Shown here: piece by piece, positions 9,773-18,900 of the stretch
Numbering within the stretch: position 1 is the first letter of the stretch
Layout: each line of letters begins with the position of its first letter
Assembly: GCA_958295955.1 (NCBI GenBank)
Contig: OY282420.1
Location: 3,858,435-3,922,434, forward strand
Origin: an uncultured Bryobacterales bacterium
GTDB lineage: Bacteria > Acidobacteriota > Terriglobia > Bryobacterales > UBA6623
Length of the DNA: 64,000 nt
Reading direction: 5' to 3'
Notes under the pieces: model-generated
Database searches by the model: none
The model's input: the letters and a program-made list of their open reading frames with translations, nothing else
What the model was told of the DNA's origin: nothing
Made by a program: the position numbers and the translations under genes

Positions 9773-11015
9773 CAGCACGGAAGAACTGCTGGAGAAGATA
9801 CGCCTTGGAGAAGATACGTCTCTGGAGTTCAAGACGGTCCGGTTCAGGGGGGAGCGGGTAGAAGAGCCGCGGCGGGACGATCTGGCCCATGAGTTGGCGG
9901 CTATCGCCAATACTCGCGACGGGGTGCTGGTTCTGGGCGTGGACGACAGGACGCGGGATATCGCCGGCATACCGGTGGAGCGCCTCGAAGCCGTCGAGCG
10001 CTACGTTTATGAAATCTGCAACGACCGCATCGTGCCTCCCGTTCCGTTCCGTGCGTTTCGTCTGCGGCTTCCCGATGGCGCGGGCGTCTTGCGGGCGGTG
10101 CTCAAGGTGGAAGTGCCGCGCAGTCTTTTCGTTCACAGCAGCGCCGGGAGATATTTTTTCCGGCAAGGAAGCTCGAAACGCGAGATGCAGCCCGAATATC
10201 TGGGGCGGTTGTTCCAGCAGCGGAGCCAAGCCCGCTTGATTCGATTCGAGGAACAGCCGGCGCCGCAGTCGGGCATCGGCGATTTGCCCGAGGAGTTGTG
10301 GGCCGACTATACGACCCGCTCCGACGAGCCTGCCGATGTCGTGCTTCTGAAGCGCAGTCTTTTGACGAAGGAAGAAAGCGGAATCGTACGGGCTTCAGTC
10401 GCCGGAATTTTGCTCTGTTGCAAAGCGCCGGAGCGCTTTTTGCCCAACGCCTATATCGAAGCCGTACGCTACCGCGGAAAAAGGCAGGACTCCAACTATC
10501 AGATAGACGCCCAAAGGATTCGCGGCCCACTGCCCCGGCAGATCGAGGGTGCGATGGCCTTTCTGCGGAGAAACCAGACTATCGCCGCCGTGAAAACGCC
10601 GCATCGAGTCGAAAGGCCGCAGTTTAGCGAGCGAGCGGTTTTCGAAGCGGTCGTCAATGCCGCGGCCCACCGGGACTACTCCGTTTTCGCCTCGAAGATT
10701 CGGTTTTTCATGTTCGACGACCGACTGGAAATTTACTCGCCGGGCAGCCTGCCGAACACCGTTTCCATTGACAGCATAGCCCTGCGTCAAGCGACCCGAA
10801 ACGAGTTGATTACAAGCCTGCTGGCGGAAACGCGCGTAGCGGAAACGGTGGGAGACGTAGGGCGCGGTTTTTACATGGAAAAGCGGGGCGACGGCGTACC
10901 CATCATTTTGCGCGAGAGCGAGAAACTCTCCGGGAAGAAGCCGGTTTATCGGCTCATCGACGATGCCGAGCTTTTGCTGACCATTTATTCCGCAAACATG
11001 GAGCGTGAAGATTGA
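9765..11015 (+). CDS. AlbA_2 domain-containing ATP-binding protein
   Basis: A 416-aa protein with ATG at 9765, overlapping the TrlF stop by 8 bp. Residues ~15-130 are an AlbA_2 domain (LEFKTVRF…, [18 protein letters not shown]). The second half carries [15 protein letters not shown] (~295-310) and a [12 protein letters not shown] stretch (~365), matching the C-terminal ATP-binding module of these regulators. It has the same architecture as the protein at 2117-4219 but no DQV repeat tail or winged helix. Gene overlap with TrlF implies co-translation and perhaps a functional pair. Other possibilities are a transcriptional regulator of the island or an antitoxin-like partner that restrains TrlF. 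The biochemical role is unknown. Confidence 0.75.
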   Translation: MFDSTEELLEKIRLGEDTSLEFKTVRFRGERVEEPRRDDLAHELAAIANTRDGVLVLGVDDRTRDIAGIPVERLEAVERYVYEICNDRIVPPVPFRAFRLRLPDGAGVLRAVLKVEVPRSLFVHSSAGRYFFRQGSSKREMQPEYLGRLFQQRSQARLIRFEEQPAPQSGIGDLPEELWADYTTRSDEPADVVLLKRSLLTKEESGIVRASVAGILLCCKAPERFLPNAYIEAVRYRGKRQDSNYQIDAQRIRGPLPRQIEGAMAFLRRNQTIAAVKTPHRVERPQFSERAVFEAVVNAAAHRDYSVFASKIRFFMFDDRLEIYSPGSLPNTVSIDSIALRQATRNELITSLLAETRVAETVGDVGRGFYMEKRGDGVPIILRESEKLSGKKPVYRLIDDAELLLTIYSANMERED

Positions 11016-11023
11016 GAAGCGCC

Positions 11024-11161
11024 ATGCGTATGAAGAATCCGCCGCACCCCGGCGCATTCGTCAAGACCGAGGTCATCGCGCCGCTCGGCCTGACCGTTGC
11101 CGCCGCGGCCGCGCTCGGCGTCTCGCGGCCTGCGCTGTCGGCGTTGCTCAACGGCCGCTAA
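11024..11161 (+). pseudogene. Truncated HigA-type antitoxin (45 aa)
   Basis: The reading frame gives a start [13 protein letters not shown] and an end [13 protein letters not shown], the beginning and the recognition-helix region of HigA/VapI XRE antitoxins, which usually run to about 95-100 aa. It stops immediately after the helix, and the sequence behind the stop (starting AYVRLRPG if read through) does not resemble the usual continuation. The middle also looks shortened, because the helix-turn-helix is nearly fused to the start motif. No HigB toxin is adjacent. I read it as a decayed antitoxin fragment, not a functional pair. Confidence 0.65.
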
Positions 11162-11201
11162 GCTTATGTCCGGCTTCGTCCCGGAGAGTCGGACAGCACT
11201 C

Positions 11202-11228
11202 TATAATCACGGTTATATGCAGCGGAGG
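11202..11228 (+). promoter_or_regulatory. Promoter -10 and strong RBS for the AbrB-type antitoxin
   Basis: A consensus TATAAT at 11202-11207 lies 26 bases before the ATG at 11234, with GGAGG at 11224-11228. No good -35 is seen at 17±1 bp. The position suggests an internal promoter that could also drive pglZ downstream. Confidence 0.45.
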
Positions 11229-11233
11229 TTCAC

Positions 11234-11461
11234 ATGCTCGCATTGAAGGTGGCCGCGGCAGGCGTCTCTTCCGGTCTCGTTCTCAGCGAAGAGGCGATGA
11301 CGAGGCTTGGGGTGAAGGAGGGCGACACGCTTTATCTCACCGCGGCGCCGGGCGGCGGCTATCGGCTTACCCCCTACGACCCCGATTTCGCGCAGCAGAT
11401 GAAGTTGGCCGAAGAGATCATGCGCGATGACCGCGAGGCGCTGCGAGCGTTGGCCAAGTGA
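11234..11461 (+). CDS. AbrB/MazE-like (SpoVT-AbrB fold) antitoxin
   Basis: A 75-aa protein with the swapped-hairpin pattern of AbrB/MazE DNA-binding antitoxins: an N-terminal beta segment, then GLVLSEEAMTRLGVKEGDTLYL (~13-35), then a C-terminal acidic helix that would bind a toxin. It has its own TATAAT and GGAGG. A recognisable Doc-type toxin should follow but only a short remnant is left (11466-11519), so this looks like an orphaned antitoxin. If expressed, it may still autoregulate the promoter in front of pglZ, which starts 54 bases after its stop. Confidence 0.8.
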   Translation: MLALKVAAAGVSSGLVLSEEAMTRLGVKEGDTLYLTAAPGGGYRLTPYDPDFAQQMKLAEEIMRDDREALRALAK

Positions 11462-11465
11462 GCGC

Positions 11466-11519
11466 CGGCTTGCCGAGCATGGCGGCTTGGGCGGCATACG
11501 CGATCCGGGCGCGGTATGA
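11466..11519 (+). pseudogene. Remnant of a Doc (Fic-fold) toxin gene
   Basis: Read from 11466, the sequence gives RLAEHGGLGGIRDPGAV followed by a stop at 11517-11519. LAEHGG and G-x-RD-x-G are the conserved N-terminal signature of Doc/death-on-curing toxins, which are often preceded by an AbrB-type antitoxin as here. The rest of the toxin, including the Fic motif, is absent, and pglZ starts inside the last codons (ATG at 11516). I infer a deletion that joined the remains of an AbrB-Doc module to pglZ. Confidence 0.6.
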
Positions 11520-13510
11520 ATAGCTGGCGCGACCGTATTTTGAGCGAGTTCACGCCGGGCGCGGCGCGGCTGACGCTGGTTGCCGACCCGGACGGCCTGC
11601 TGCTGGAAGAGGGCGTTCTGGCGGCGGTGCGCGAGCGGGGCTTCGATCTGCTCGCGTTCGACGACCCCGTTGCCTTCCGCTATGCCTACGAATCCGGGTT
11701 CCGCTCGCGCTGGGATCGGGGCGAGGGGGAGGGACTGGCGGTCGTGCTGCGTTTCGCGGGCGGCGACCTCGACGCTCTGCCGCATGACCTGCTCCAGGCG
11801 GGCCGCAGGTTGTCTTTCAGCCTCGCAGAGCTATTCCCCGGTCTGAGTCCTTCTCTTCCGGCTGCGTTGGACCGCGCGGATCTCGACGCGCTGTACGCAG
11901 CCCGGCAGAAGAGCGGTCCCGGCGTGCTGGGCGAGAACGCCGGCAAGGACTTCGTGCTGCGGCATGTCTTCGACATCGCGCCGGAGACGATCGAACAACC
12001 GCCCGATCTGCTGCGCATGCTGTTGCGCCGCCACTACCGGGGACTGCGCATTCCCGCTTTGCTGGACGAACGCCTGCTCCAACTCCTGCGGCGCCGCGGC
12101 GCTTTCGCGGATTGGCCGCTGGAAACGATCGTGCCGGATCGGGAGGCTTTTTTCGCCTTTCTTCAGGAACGCTGGCCCGTCTTTCTCGACCGGGCGGCCG
12201 GCGGAGAAGGGAAGGAGCCGTCCCGCCGATTCGAATTTCCGGGGCCCGCGGATTTGCCCTTCGACCACGAGGACGTCCGCGTTTACATCGACAACCTGTT
12301 CGTGGAGGGGTTCCTGCAGGCGGTTGCCCATGAGCGGGCTGCGGCGTTGGCGGAGACGTGGCTCGCCTTGGGCATTCGCACGGACGAGCGGGCGGATCGC
12401 AAGCGCCGCTTGGAACTTCTTCTGGAGCGCATGGGCGACACGGCCGCGGACGTGCCGCAAGAAGATGCGCGGCATGGCGACTGGTTCCGTTTCGCCAAAA
12501 CCTGGGCCGAGTTGGTCAATCTTGCTCTGGAGTCGGATAGGGTCTTGCCCCAAGAGGCGCGCCGGCGGATGGAGCATCTGCAGATGCGCATCGACGCCGC
12601 GCTCGCGCCGTGGTTGGCGAAGCGCTACGCGGGGTTGATCGCCTTGCCGCCCGTTCCGCCGGTCATGCTGCACCACGTTCCGCGCCTCATTTCCAGGCAG
12701 GTCGCCGGCGGCGGGGGGCGCAAGGCGGCGCTCGTCGTGGTGGACGGGCTGGCGCTGCACCAGTGGATCGCCGTGCGCAAGGAGCTTGCCCGGCAGCGCC
12801 CGGGGTTGCGTTTCCGCGAAAGCGCAGTCTTCGCCTGGGTGCCGACCGTCACCTCCGTTTCCCGCCAGGCGGTCTTTGCGGGTCAGCCGCCCATCTATTT
12901 CCCGGACAGCATCCACGCCACCGACAAGGAGCGCGCGCTGTGGATGCGGTTCTGGGAAGACCAGGGGCTGAAGCGGCAGGAGATCGCCTATGCCAAGGGG
13001 CAGGCCGCCGCCTCTCTGCAGAGCGTGGAGGAAATGCTGCCCGGAACGCGCGCCGCCGGCCTGGTCGTGGGCACGGTGGACGAGATCATGCACGGCATGA
13101 AGCTGGGCATTGCGGGGATGCACAACCAAGTACGGCAGTGGGCCGCGCAGCCGTTCCTGGCGGAGCTTGTCGATCTGCTGCTGACCAACGGGTTCCACGT
13201 CTGGCTGACCTCCGACCACGGCAATATCGAGGCCGCCGGGTGCGGGCGGCCCGCGGAAGGGGCGGCCGCGAACCTGCGCGGCGAGCGGGCGCGCATCTAT
13301 GCCGACTCTCTGCTGCGCGCTCGGGTCAAAGAGCGCTTTCCCCAAGCTCTGGAGTGGCCGCCGGTCGGGCTGCCGGAAGACTATTTGCCGCTGCTGGCCC
13401 CCGGCCGCAAGGCGTTCGTGCGCGAGACCGAGCGCGTCGTCGGCCACGGCGGAGCCTCGCTCGAAGAGCTTGTCGTTCCGCTGGTGCGCATCGAAAGCAG
13501 GGACGCATGA
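11516..13510 (+). CDS. pglZ: PglZ family putative phosphatase (BREX type 3-like)
   Basis: A 664-aa protein. The C-terminal half carries the alkaline-phosphatase-fold metal motifs of PglZ: ALVVVDGLALHQW (~405), TSDHGNIEA (~565) and VGHGGASLEELVVPLV (~642). The N-terminal half is the helical region typical of BREX-3 PglZ proteins. PglZ is the hallmark of BREX/Pgl phage-defence systems. Its phosphatase fold is established, but its substrate is not. The gene starts within the Doc remnant, 54 bp after the AbrB antitoxin, and overlaps the next gene by ATGA. With DUF6079 and a methyltransferase upstream it defines this island as BREX-like. Confidence 0.9.
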   Translation: MNSWRDRILSEFTPGAARLTLVADPDGLLLEEGVLAAVRERGFDLLAFDDPVAFRYAYESGFRSRWDRGEGEGLAVVLRFAGGDLDALPHDLLQAGRRLSFSLAELFPGLSPSLPAALDRADLDALYAARQKSGPGVLGENAGKDFVLRHVFDIAPETIEQPPDLLRMLLRRHYRGLRIPALLDERLLQLLRRRGAFADWPLETIVPDREAFFAFLQERWPVFLDRAAGGEGKEPSRRFEFPGPADLPFDHEDVRVYIDNLFVEGFLQAVAHERAAALAETWLALGIRTDERADRKRRLELLLERMGDTAADVPQEDARHGDWFRFAKTWAELVNLALESDRVLPQEARRRMEHLQMRIDAALAPWLAKRYAGLIALPPVPPVMLHHVPRLISRQVAGGGGRKAALVVVDGLALHQWIAVRKELARQRPGLRFRESAVFAWVPTVTSVSRQAVFAGQPPIYFPDSIHATDKERALWMRFWEDQGLKRQEIAYAKGQAAASLQSVEEMLPGTRAAGLVVGTVDEIMHGMKLGIAGMHNQVRQWAAQPFLAELVDLLLTNGFHVWLTSDHGNIEAAGCGRPAEGAAANLRGERARIYADSLLRARVKERFPQALEWPPVGLPEDYLPLLAPGRKAFVRETERVVGHGGASLEELVVPLVRIESRDA

Positions 13511-14280
13511 CCGCGCGGCAAGCGCAGATCGGTTTCAGCCGGCGCATCCGCCTGGAGTGGTTCGAGCGGACGGCCGAGCTGGTTGCCGGCGGGAACGGCA
13601 GGGCCGCCGTCAACGACGCGCTGCAGGAGTTGCTGCGGGACAAGGTTTCCGTCGGCGGCCGGGCCGTAAGAGGCGGCCGGGAGAAAACGATTACCATCCT
13701 GCTCAAGACTTGGCTCGACGTTCCCGCCGGGTTGGAGGCGCTGCGGGACGACGGCCTGCGCCTGCTCCGGGGCTTGGAGGCAAAAGACCGCATCGCCTTT
13801 CATTGGGGCATGGCGGCGGCGGCCTACCCTTTTTGGGGCGTGGTCGCCGCGCACGCGGGCAGGCTGCTGCGGCTGCAGGGCGCGGCGGCCGCGGCCCAGG
13901 TTCAACGGCGGATTCGGGAGCGGTACGGAGAGCGCGAGACCGCTTCGCGAGCAACGCAACTGGCGCTCAGAACGTTCGTCGATTGGCGCGTTTTGCGCGA
14001 CACGCCAAGCAAAGGCGTCTATGTCCGCGGGGAGCGTCATGCGATTCGGGACCCGGCGCCGGCCGCTTGGCTGCTGGAGGCGCGCCTGCGCTCCGGCGCG
14101 GCCCGCTCCGCGGTCATGACGGACCTGCTCGACAGCCCGAGCCTCTTTCCCTTTCGCCTGCCGCGCCTCTCGGCTGCGCATGCGGCGGCCGTCTCGCCGC
14201 GCCTGGACGTCATGCAGCGCGGCCTGGACGGCGATCTGCTGCTGCTGCGGGAGGAGATGGGGCAACCGCCGCCGCGCTAG
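13507..14280 (+). CDS. Unknown protein in the BrxA position of a BREX-3-like cluster
   Basis: A 257-aa protein starting inside the pglZ stop (ATGA), so it is probably co-translated with PglZ. It is basic and helical, with no signal peptide or membrane segment. I recognise no firm domain. The segment RIRERYGERETASRATQLAL… and the following LRTFVDWRVL look like a helix-turn-helix arrangement. In BREX type 3 the gene after pglZ is brxA, a small DNA-binding DUF1819 protein, and this protein has about the right size and place. BrxA homology is an inference from position plus the basic character and is not shown by a motif. Confidence 0.55.
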   Translation: MTARQAQIGFSRRIRLEWFERTAELVAGGNGRAAVNDALQELLRDKVSVGGRAVRGGREKTITILLKTWLDVPAGLEALRDDGLRLLRGLEAKDRIAFHWGMAAAAYPFWGVVAAHAGRLLRLQGAAAAAQVQRRIRERYGERETASRATQLALRTFVDWRVLRDTPSKGVYVRGERHAIRDPAPAAWLLEARLRSGAARSAVMTDLLDSPSLFPFRLPRLSAAHAAAVSPRLDVMQRGLDGDLLLLREEMGQPPPR

Positions 14281-14289
14281 GGTGAAAGT

Positions 14290-14527
14290 ATGGCTGCGGA
14301 ATATCCCATCGAGGAGGTCGATGCCCAATGGGAGACGGAGCCGGAGCAGATGGGCAGCAAGGAGAAATTCTGGTTCCGCAAACCGGACGGCTCCGACTGG
14401 CTGTTCAAGTTCCCGAAAGAAAACACAGGCGAGCATTGGGCGGAAAAGATCGCCTACGAAATCGCCCGCGCGGCGCAATTTTTATCAACGAAGGCGACGT
14501 GAGCGGTTGCGGGAGATTTTCCAATGA
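14290..14527 (+). pseudogene. HipA-like kinase gene with a large internal deletion
   Basis: From ATG 14290 the frame encodes EQMGSKEKFWFR…WLFKFPKENTGEHWAEKIAYEIA, the N-terminal signature of HipA-like kinases that normally run to about 300 aa and pair with HIRAN proteins. After ~62 residues it diverges and stops at 14500-14502. In the +1 frame the next codons read RERLREIFQ and end with a TGA at 14525-14527 that overlaps the ATG of the HIRAN gene. That looks like the original kinase C-terminus. The simplest reading is an out-of-frame deletion of ~600-700 bp removing the whole catalytic core. Confidence 0.65.
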
Positions 14528-15285
14528 GCGAAAAAACCTTGTTCCTGGCGTGGCAAGATGCGGTACAGAGCCGGCGATGGTTCCCGGTGGGCAGGCTGGA
14601 TGCGCATATTTCGTCCCCCAGGTATGCCTTCGGTTACATCCGCGGCGCGGAGACGGCCGCGGCAGAAAGCGGCTTTGCCCCGCTCTACGATTTCCCCGAC
14701 TTCAATCGCCGCTATATCTCTGACCAACTCTTTCCCCTGTTTCAAAACCGCGTCATGACCAAGCGGCGCCCGGACTTTCGAGAATACCTTGAGATTCGGG
14801 ACATCAAGGAGCAAGATCCCGACCCGCTGGAAATCCTGGCCGTGGACGGAGGCTACCGCGTCACGGACAACTTTCAAGTGTTTCCCAAAATCGAGAAAGC
14901 GCCGGACGGGGCCTTCCGCTGCCGGTTCTTCCTTCACGGTTGGCGGCATACGAACGACGAGGCAAAGCGCCGGCTTGAGAGTTTAAAGGCCGGTGAAACG
15001 CTCAACGCCGCGATTGAGTTGATCAACCCGGAAACCGGCTTGGCCGTCCAGATTCTGACGGCGGACTACTACGTGATCGGTTGGGCGCCCCGTTACCTGG
15101 TCCGCGATCTGACCGAGGCGATGGCTCATGCCCCCGGCGAGTATCGCGCCCGCGTGGTCAAGGTCAATCCGGTTCCGGCGCCGGCTAAACAGCGCGTACT
15201 GATCGAATTCAGCGGCCGCCGGCCGCAGGACTACGAGCCGATGTCGTCGGAGGATTTTCAGCTTATTGCGCCGGCAGCCGCGTGA
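14524..15285 (+). CDS. HIRAN domain-containing protein
   Basis: A 253-aa protein with a conserved N-terminal segment (TLFLAWQDAVQSRRWFPVGRL, then LFPLFQNRVM and RRPDFREYL) and a C-terminal HIRAN domain (~160-245: ELINPETGLAVQILTADYYVIGWAPRYLVRDL). HIRAN domains bind 3' DNA ends or stalled-fork DNA in HLTF/Rad5; in bacteria the family often sits next to a HipA-like kinase. Here that kinase is broken, so this is an orphan partner. The start overlaps the kinase's old stop by ATGA. The 3' end overlaps the convergent gene at 15263 by 23 bp. Confidence 0.78.
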   Translation: MSEKTLFLAWQDAVQSRRWFPVGRLDAHISSPRYAFGYIRGAETAAAESGFAPLYDFPDFNRRYISDQLFPLFQNRVMTKRRPDFREYLEIRDIKEQDPDPLEILAVDGGYRVTDNFQVFPKIEKAPDGAFRCRFFLHGWRHTNDEAKRRLESLKAGETLNAAIELINPETGLAVQILTADYYVIGWAPRYLVRDLTEAMAHAPGEYRARVVKVNPVPAPAKQRVLIEFSGRRPQDYEPMSSEDFQLIAPAAA

Positions 15286-15934
15286 GTTGCAGCTTCAAGC
15301 GCCGGTAGAACCGCCCATCGAGGGGTTCCTTCAGCAGAAACCGGAAACGGGCGCCGCGAGGGTCTCGCGCGTGGATCTCGAATTGGTAGGGGCCGGCCGA
15401 CCACACGGAATCGACATCGCGGTCGAGCATCCATTCGCGGGAATGATTGCCGCCCGCGCTCTGGAAGTAAGCGGCTTCGGCGGTGAAGACGAGCCGCCCC
15501 TGGCAGCCGCCCGCGCGGTGGAGATGTTTCGCGCCGGCGGCGAAGGCGACGCCTTCCGCCGGAATTGCGAACGCGCGGTTCGAGACGGGCTTGGCGAGCC
15601 GGTCCGTCATGCTCGCGAACAGTTGGTTGCCGATCTCGCCGGAGGTCAGCGAAAAACGGTAGCGCTTGCCGCGGCCGGTGAAGGGAAGGGCGTTTTCGTA
15701 GGTGACGACGACGATTTCGGTCGGGCCGAGACGGTCGAGAAATTGGATGTCGGCGTACTGCCAGCGGCGGCTGCGGCCGGCGTCTCTCGCCTCAAAGCGA
15801 ATTTCATCCGCTCCGATGGCGAGGACGCCGCGGCCGTCCGGCAGCAGCTTTTTGCGATGGACGACGTCGAATGCGCCGTCCGCCGCGTGCAGCGCCGCGG
15901 CAAATCCGGCCAGAAGAACGATGCGGAGAATCAT
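15263..15934 (-). CDS. Secreted protein of unknown function, last gene of the cus-type operon
   Basis: A 223-aa protein with a short signal peptide (MILRIVLLAGFAAALHA). The rest is beta-rich: a repeated pattern of short strands, with VLAIGADEIRFEA early and EWMLDRDVDSVW late, suggests two PH-like or lipocalin-like halves, but I recognise no family. Its start overlaps the cusA stop by ATGA, so it is co-translated with the efflux pump and probably works in the periplasm. It is not a known Cus component (no CusF-like Met/His/Trp site seen). Confidence 0.6.
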   Translation of the reverse strand: MILRIVLLAGFAAALHAADGAFDVVHRKKLLPDGRGVLAIGADEIRFEARDAGRSRRWQYADIQFLDRLGPTEIVVVTYENALPFTGRGKRYRFSLTSGEIGNQLFASMTDRLAKPVSNRAFAIPAEGVAFAAGAKHLHRAGGCQGRLVFTAEAAYFQSAGGNHSREWMLDRDVDSVWSAGPYQFEIHARDPRGARFRFLLKEPLDGRFYRRLKLQLTRLPAQ

Positions 15935-18900
15935 ACGCTTTCCTCAAGATCGGCAAAGCCGGTAAGTGGTCCGCCCCGGGGCAGGCCGCGGCCGCGCCAC
16001 AAGTAGTACGCCGCGGGGATGAGCAGCAGCACGGTCAGGCCGGAGGTGACGATCCCGCCGACGAGCGGCGTGGCGATCCGTTTCATGACGTCGGCGCCCG
16101 TGCCGCTGCTCCAGAGAATCGGCAGCAGCCCGAACGCGTCGGTCGCGACGGTCATGACGATCGGCCTGACGCGCCGCACCGAACCGGCGTAGATTGCCTG
16201 CAGTAGCCCGTTACGATCGGCCGGCAGGCCCTTGTTTTGGAAATCCCGGTAAGAGCGGTCGAGGTAGAGCAAGAGAACGATCGCCGTTTCCGCGTAGAGT
16301 CCGGCCAGGGCGATCATGCCGACCCAGACCGCGACGCTCAGGTTGTAGTCGAGGGCGTACAGCAGCCATACCGCTCCGGTCAAGGCGAACGGCGCGCCGG
16401 CCAGCACCAGGAGGCTTTCGGCGATGGAGCGGTTGTTGAGATAGATCAGCACGAAGATCGACAGCAGCGTGAAGGGCACGATGTAAAGCAGGCGCCGCCG
16501 CGTGCGCTGCATCGATTCGAATTGTCCGCTCCAGGCCATGCTGTAGCCAGCCGGAAGCTCGATTCCCTCGGCTACCGCGCGGCGCGCCCGTTCGACGTAG
16601 GAGCCGATATCGACATCGCGGATATCGACATACACCCAGGCGTTGGGCTTGGCGTTTTCGCTTTTGATGACCGGCGGACCGGCGGCGTAGCGGATAGCGG
16701 CGAGGCGGCCCAACGGAACCTGCGGTCCGGCCGGAGTGGAGACGAGCACGGCGCGCAAGGCCGGCAGATCGTCGCGCAACTCGCGGGCGTAGCGCAGATT
16801 TACCGGATAGCGTTCGAGTCCTTCGACCGTCGTGGCGATATTCATGCCGCCGATTGCGGATTGGATGACTTCCTGAACTTGGCCGACGGTCAGGCCGAAG
16901 CGGGCGATCTCGCCGCGGTCGATCTTGAAGTCCAGGTAATTGCCGCCCATGACTCTTTCCGCATAGACGCTCGCCGTGCCCGGCAGAGCGCGCATGACGC
17001 GCTCGACCTGCTTGCCGATGCGTTCCAGCTCGGTCAGGTCCGGCCCGGCGATCTTGATGCCGACGGGCGTCTTGATTCCGGTCGAGAGCATATCGATGCG
17101 CGTCTTGACGGGCATGGTCCAGGAGTTGGTCACTCCCGGTATTTGCAGCGCGGCGTCCATCTGCCGGGTCAGCTTTTCGGGCGTCATGCCTGCTCGCCAT
17201 TCGCTGCGGGGCTTGAGCGCGATCGTGGTTTCGAGCATTGACAGGGGCGCCGGGTCGGTGGCGGTTTCCGCCCGGCCCGCTTTGCCGAAGACGTGCGCGA
17301 CTTCGGGGAACGTCTTGATGATCTTGTCGGTCTGCTGCAGGATTTCGCGCGCCTTGGCGATGGAGACGCCGGGCAGCGTGGTCGGCATGTAAAGCAGGTC
17401 GCCTTCCCATAGCGGCGGCATGAACTCCGAGCCGAGCCCTCGGAACGCCATTGCCGTAACGATCAGCGCCGGCGCGGCGGCCGCCAATAGCCACCAGCGC
17501 AGCCGCAGCGCAAGCGCGAGCGCCGGCCGGTAAACCGCGGTCAGCAGCCGGCTCAGCGGATTCTTCCGTTCCGGGAGAATCCCGCCGCGAACCCAATAGC
17601 CGACCAGCACGGGCGTCAGAGTCACGGAGAGCAGAGCCGCCGCGGCCATCGCATACGTTTTCGTGAACGCCAGGGGCTTGAACAGACGCCCTTCCTCCGC
17701 CTCGAGGGTAAAGACCGGCAGGAATGAAACGGCGATGACGAGCAGCGAGAAAAACAGCGACGGGGCGACCTCTTTCGAGGAATCGGCAACGATCCGCCAG
17801 TGAGGCTTGACGCCGCGATAGCGTTCGAGATGCCGGTGAGCGTTCTCGACCGTGACAATCCCGGCGTCGACCATCGTTCCGATGGCGACCGCGATGCCGC
17901 CCAGCGACATGATGTTGGCGTCGATGCCCTGCCAACTCATGGCGGCGAAGGCCATGAGGATGCCGACCGGCAACGAAACGACGGCGACGAGTGCGCTTCG
18001 AAAGTGAACGAGGAAGAGGACGCAGACCAGCGCGACGATGCCGAATTGCTGCGTCAATGCGTCTTTCAGGCCGGCGACGGAGCGCTCGATCAGATGCGAA
18101 CGGTCGTAGGCCGTCTCGATGGTCACGCCTGCGGGCAGCCCCGGCCGGAGCTCTTCGAGGCGCGTCTTGACGCCGCGAATGACTTGCAGCGTATTCGCGC
18201 CGGAACGCACGACGACGATGCCGCCGACTGTTTCCCCTTCGCCGTCCCAGTCGGCGAGGCCGCGGCGCATCTCGGGGCCGATATGGACGCGCGCGACATC
18301 GCGGAGGAGGATCGGGATCCCGCGCGCGTCCACGCCGAGCGCCGTCCGGCGGATGTCGTCGAGCGATTCGAAGTAGCCGCGCCCGCGAATCATGAACTCT
18401 TTTTCCGAGATCTCCAACACGCGCCCGCCGACCTCGCGGTTGCTCATGCGAACGGCTTCGCGGATTTTGGAAATCGACAGATTGTAGGCGCGGAGCTTGT
18501 TGGGGTCGAGAGTAATCTGATATTGCTTGACGAAACCGCCGATGGAGGCGACTTCGGCCACTCCGGGGACGGCGGAGAGCTCGTATTTGAGAAACCAGTC
18601 CTGGATCGAGCGCAGTTCGCTCAAATCGTGCCTGTCGGACTTGAGCGCGTACATAAACGCCCAGCCGACGCCGGTTGCGTCGGGTCCGAGGCTGGGAGTC
18701 ACGCCCGGAGGGAGCCGGCCTGCGGCGAAGTTCAACGACTCCAACACGCGGCTGCGCGCCCAATAAAGATCCGTGCCGTCTTTGAAAATGACGTAGATGA
18801 GCGATAGGCCGAAGAACGAATATCCGCGCACCGTCTCGGCGTACGGCACGGACAGCATCTGCGCGCTCAGCGGGTAGGTAACCTGATCTTCGACGATGCG

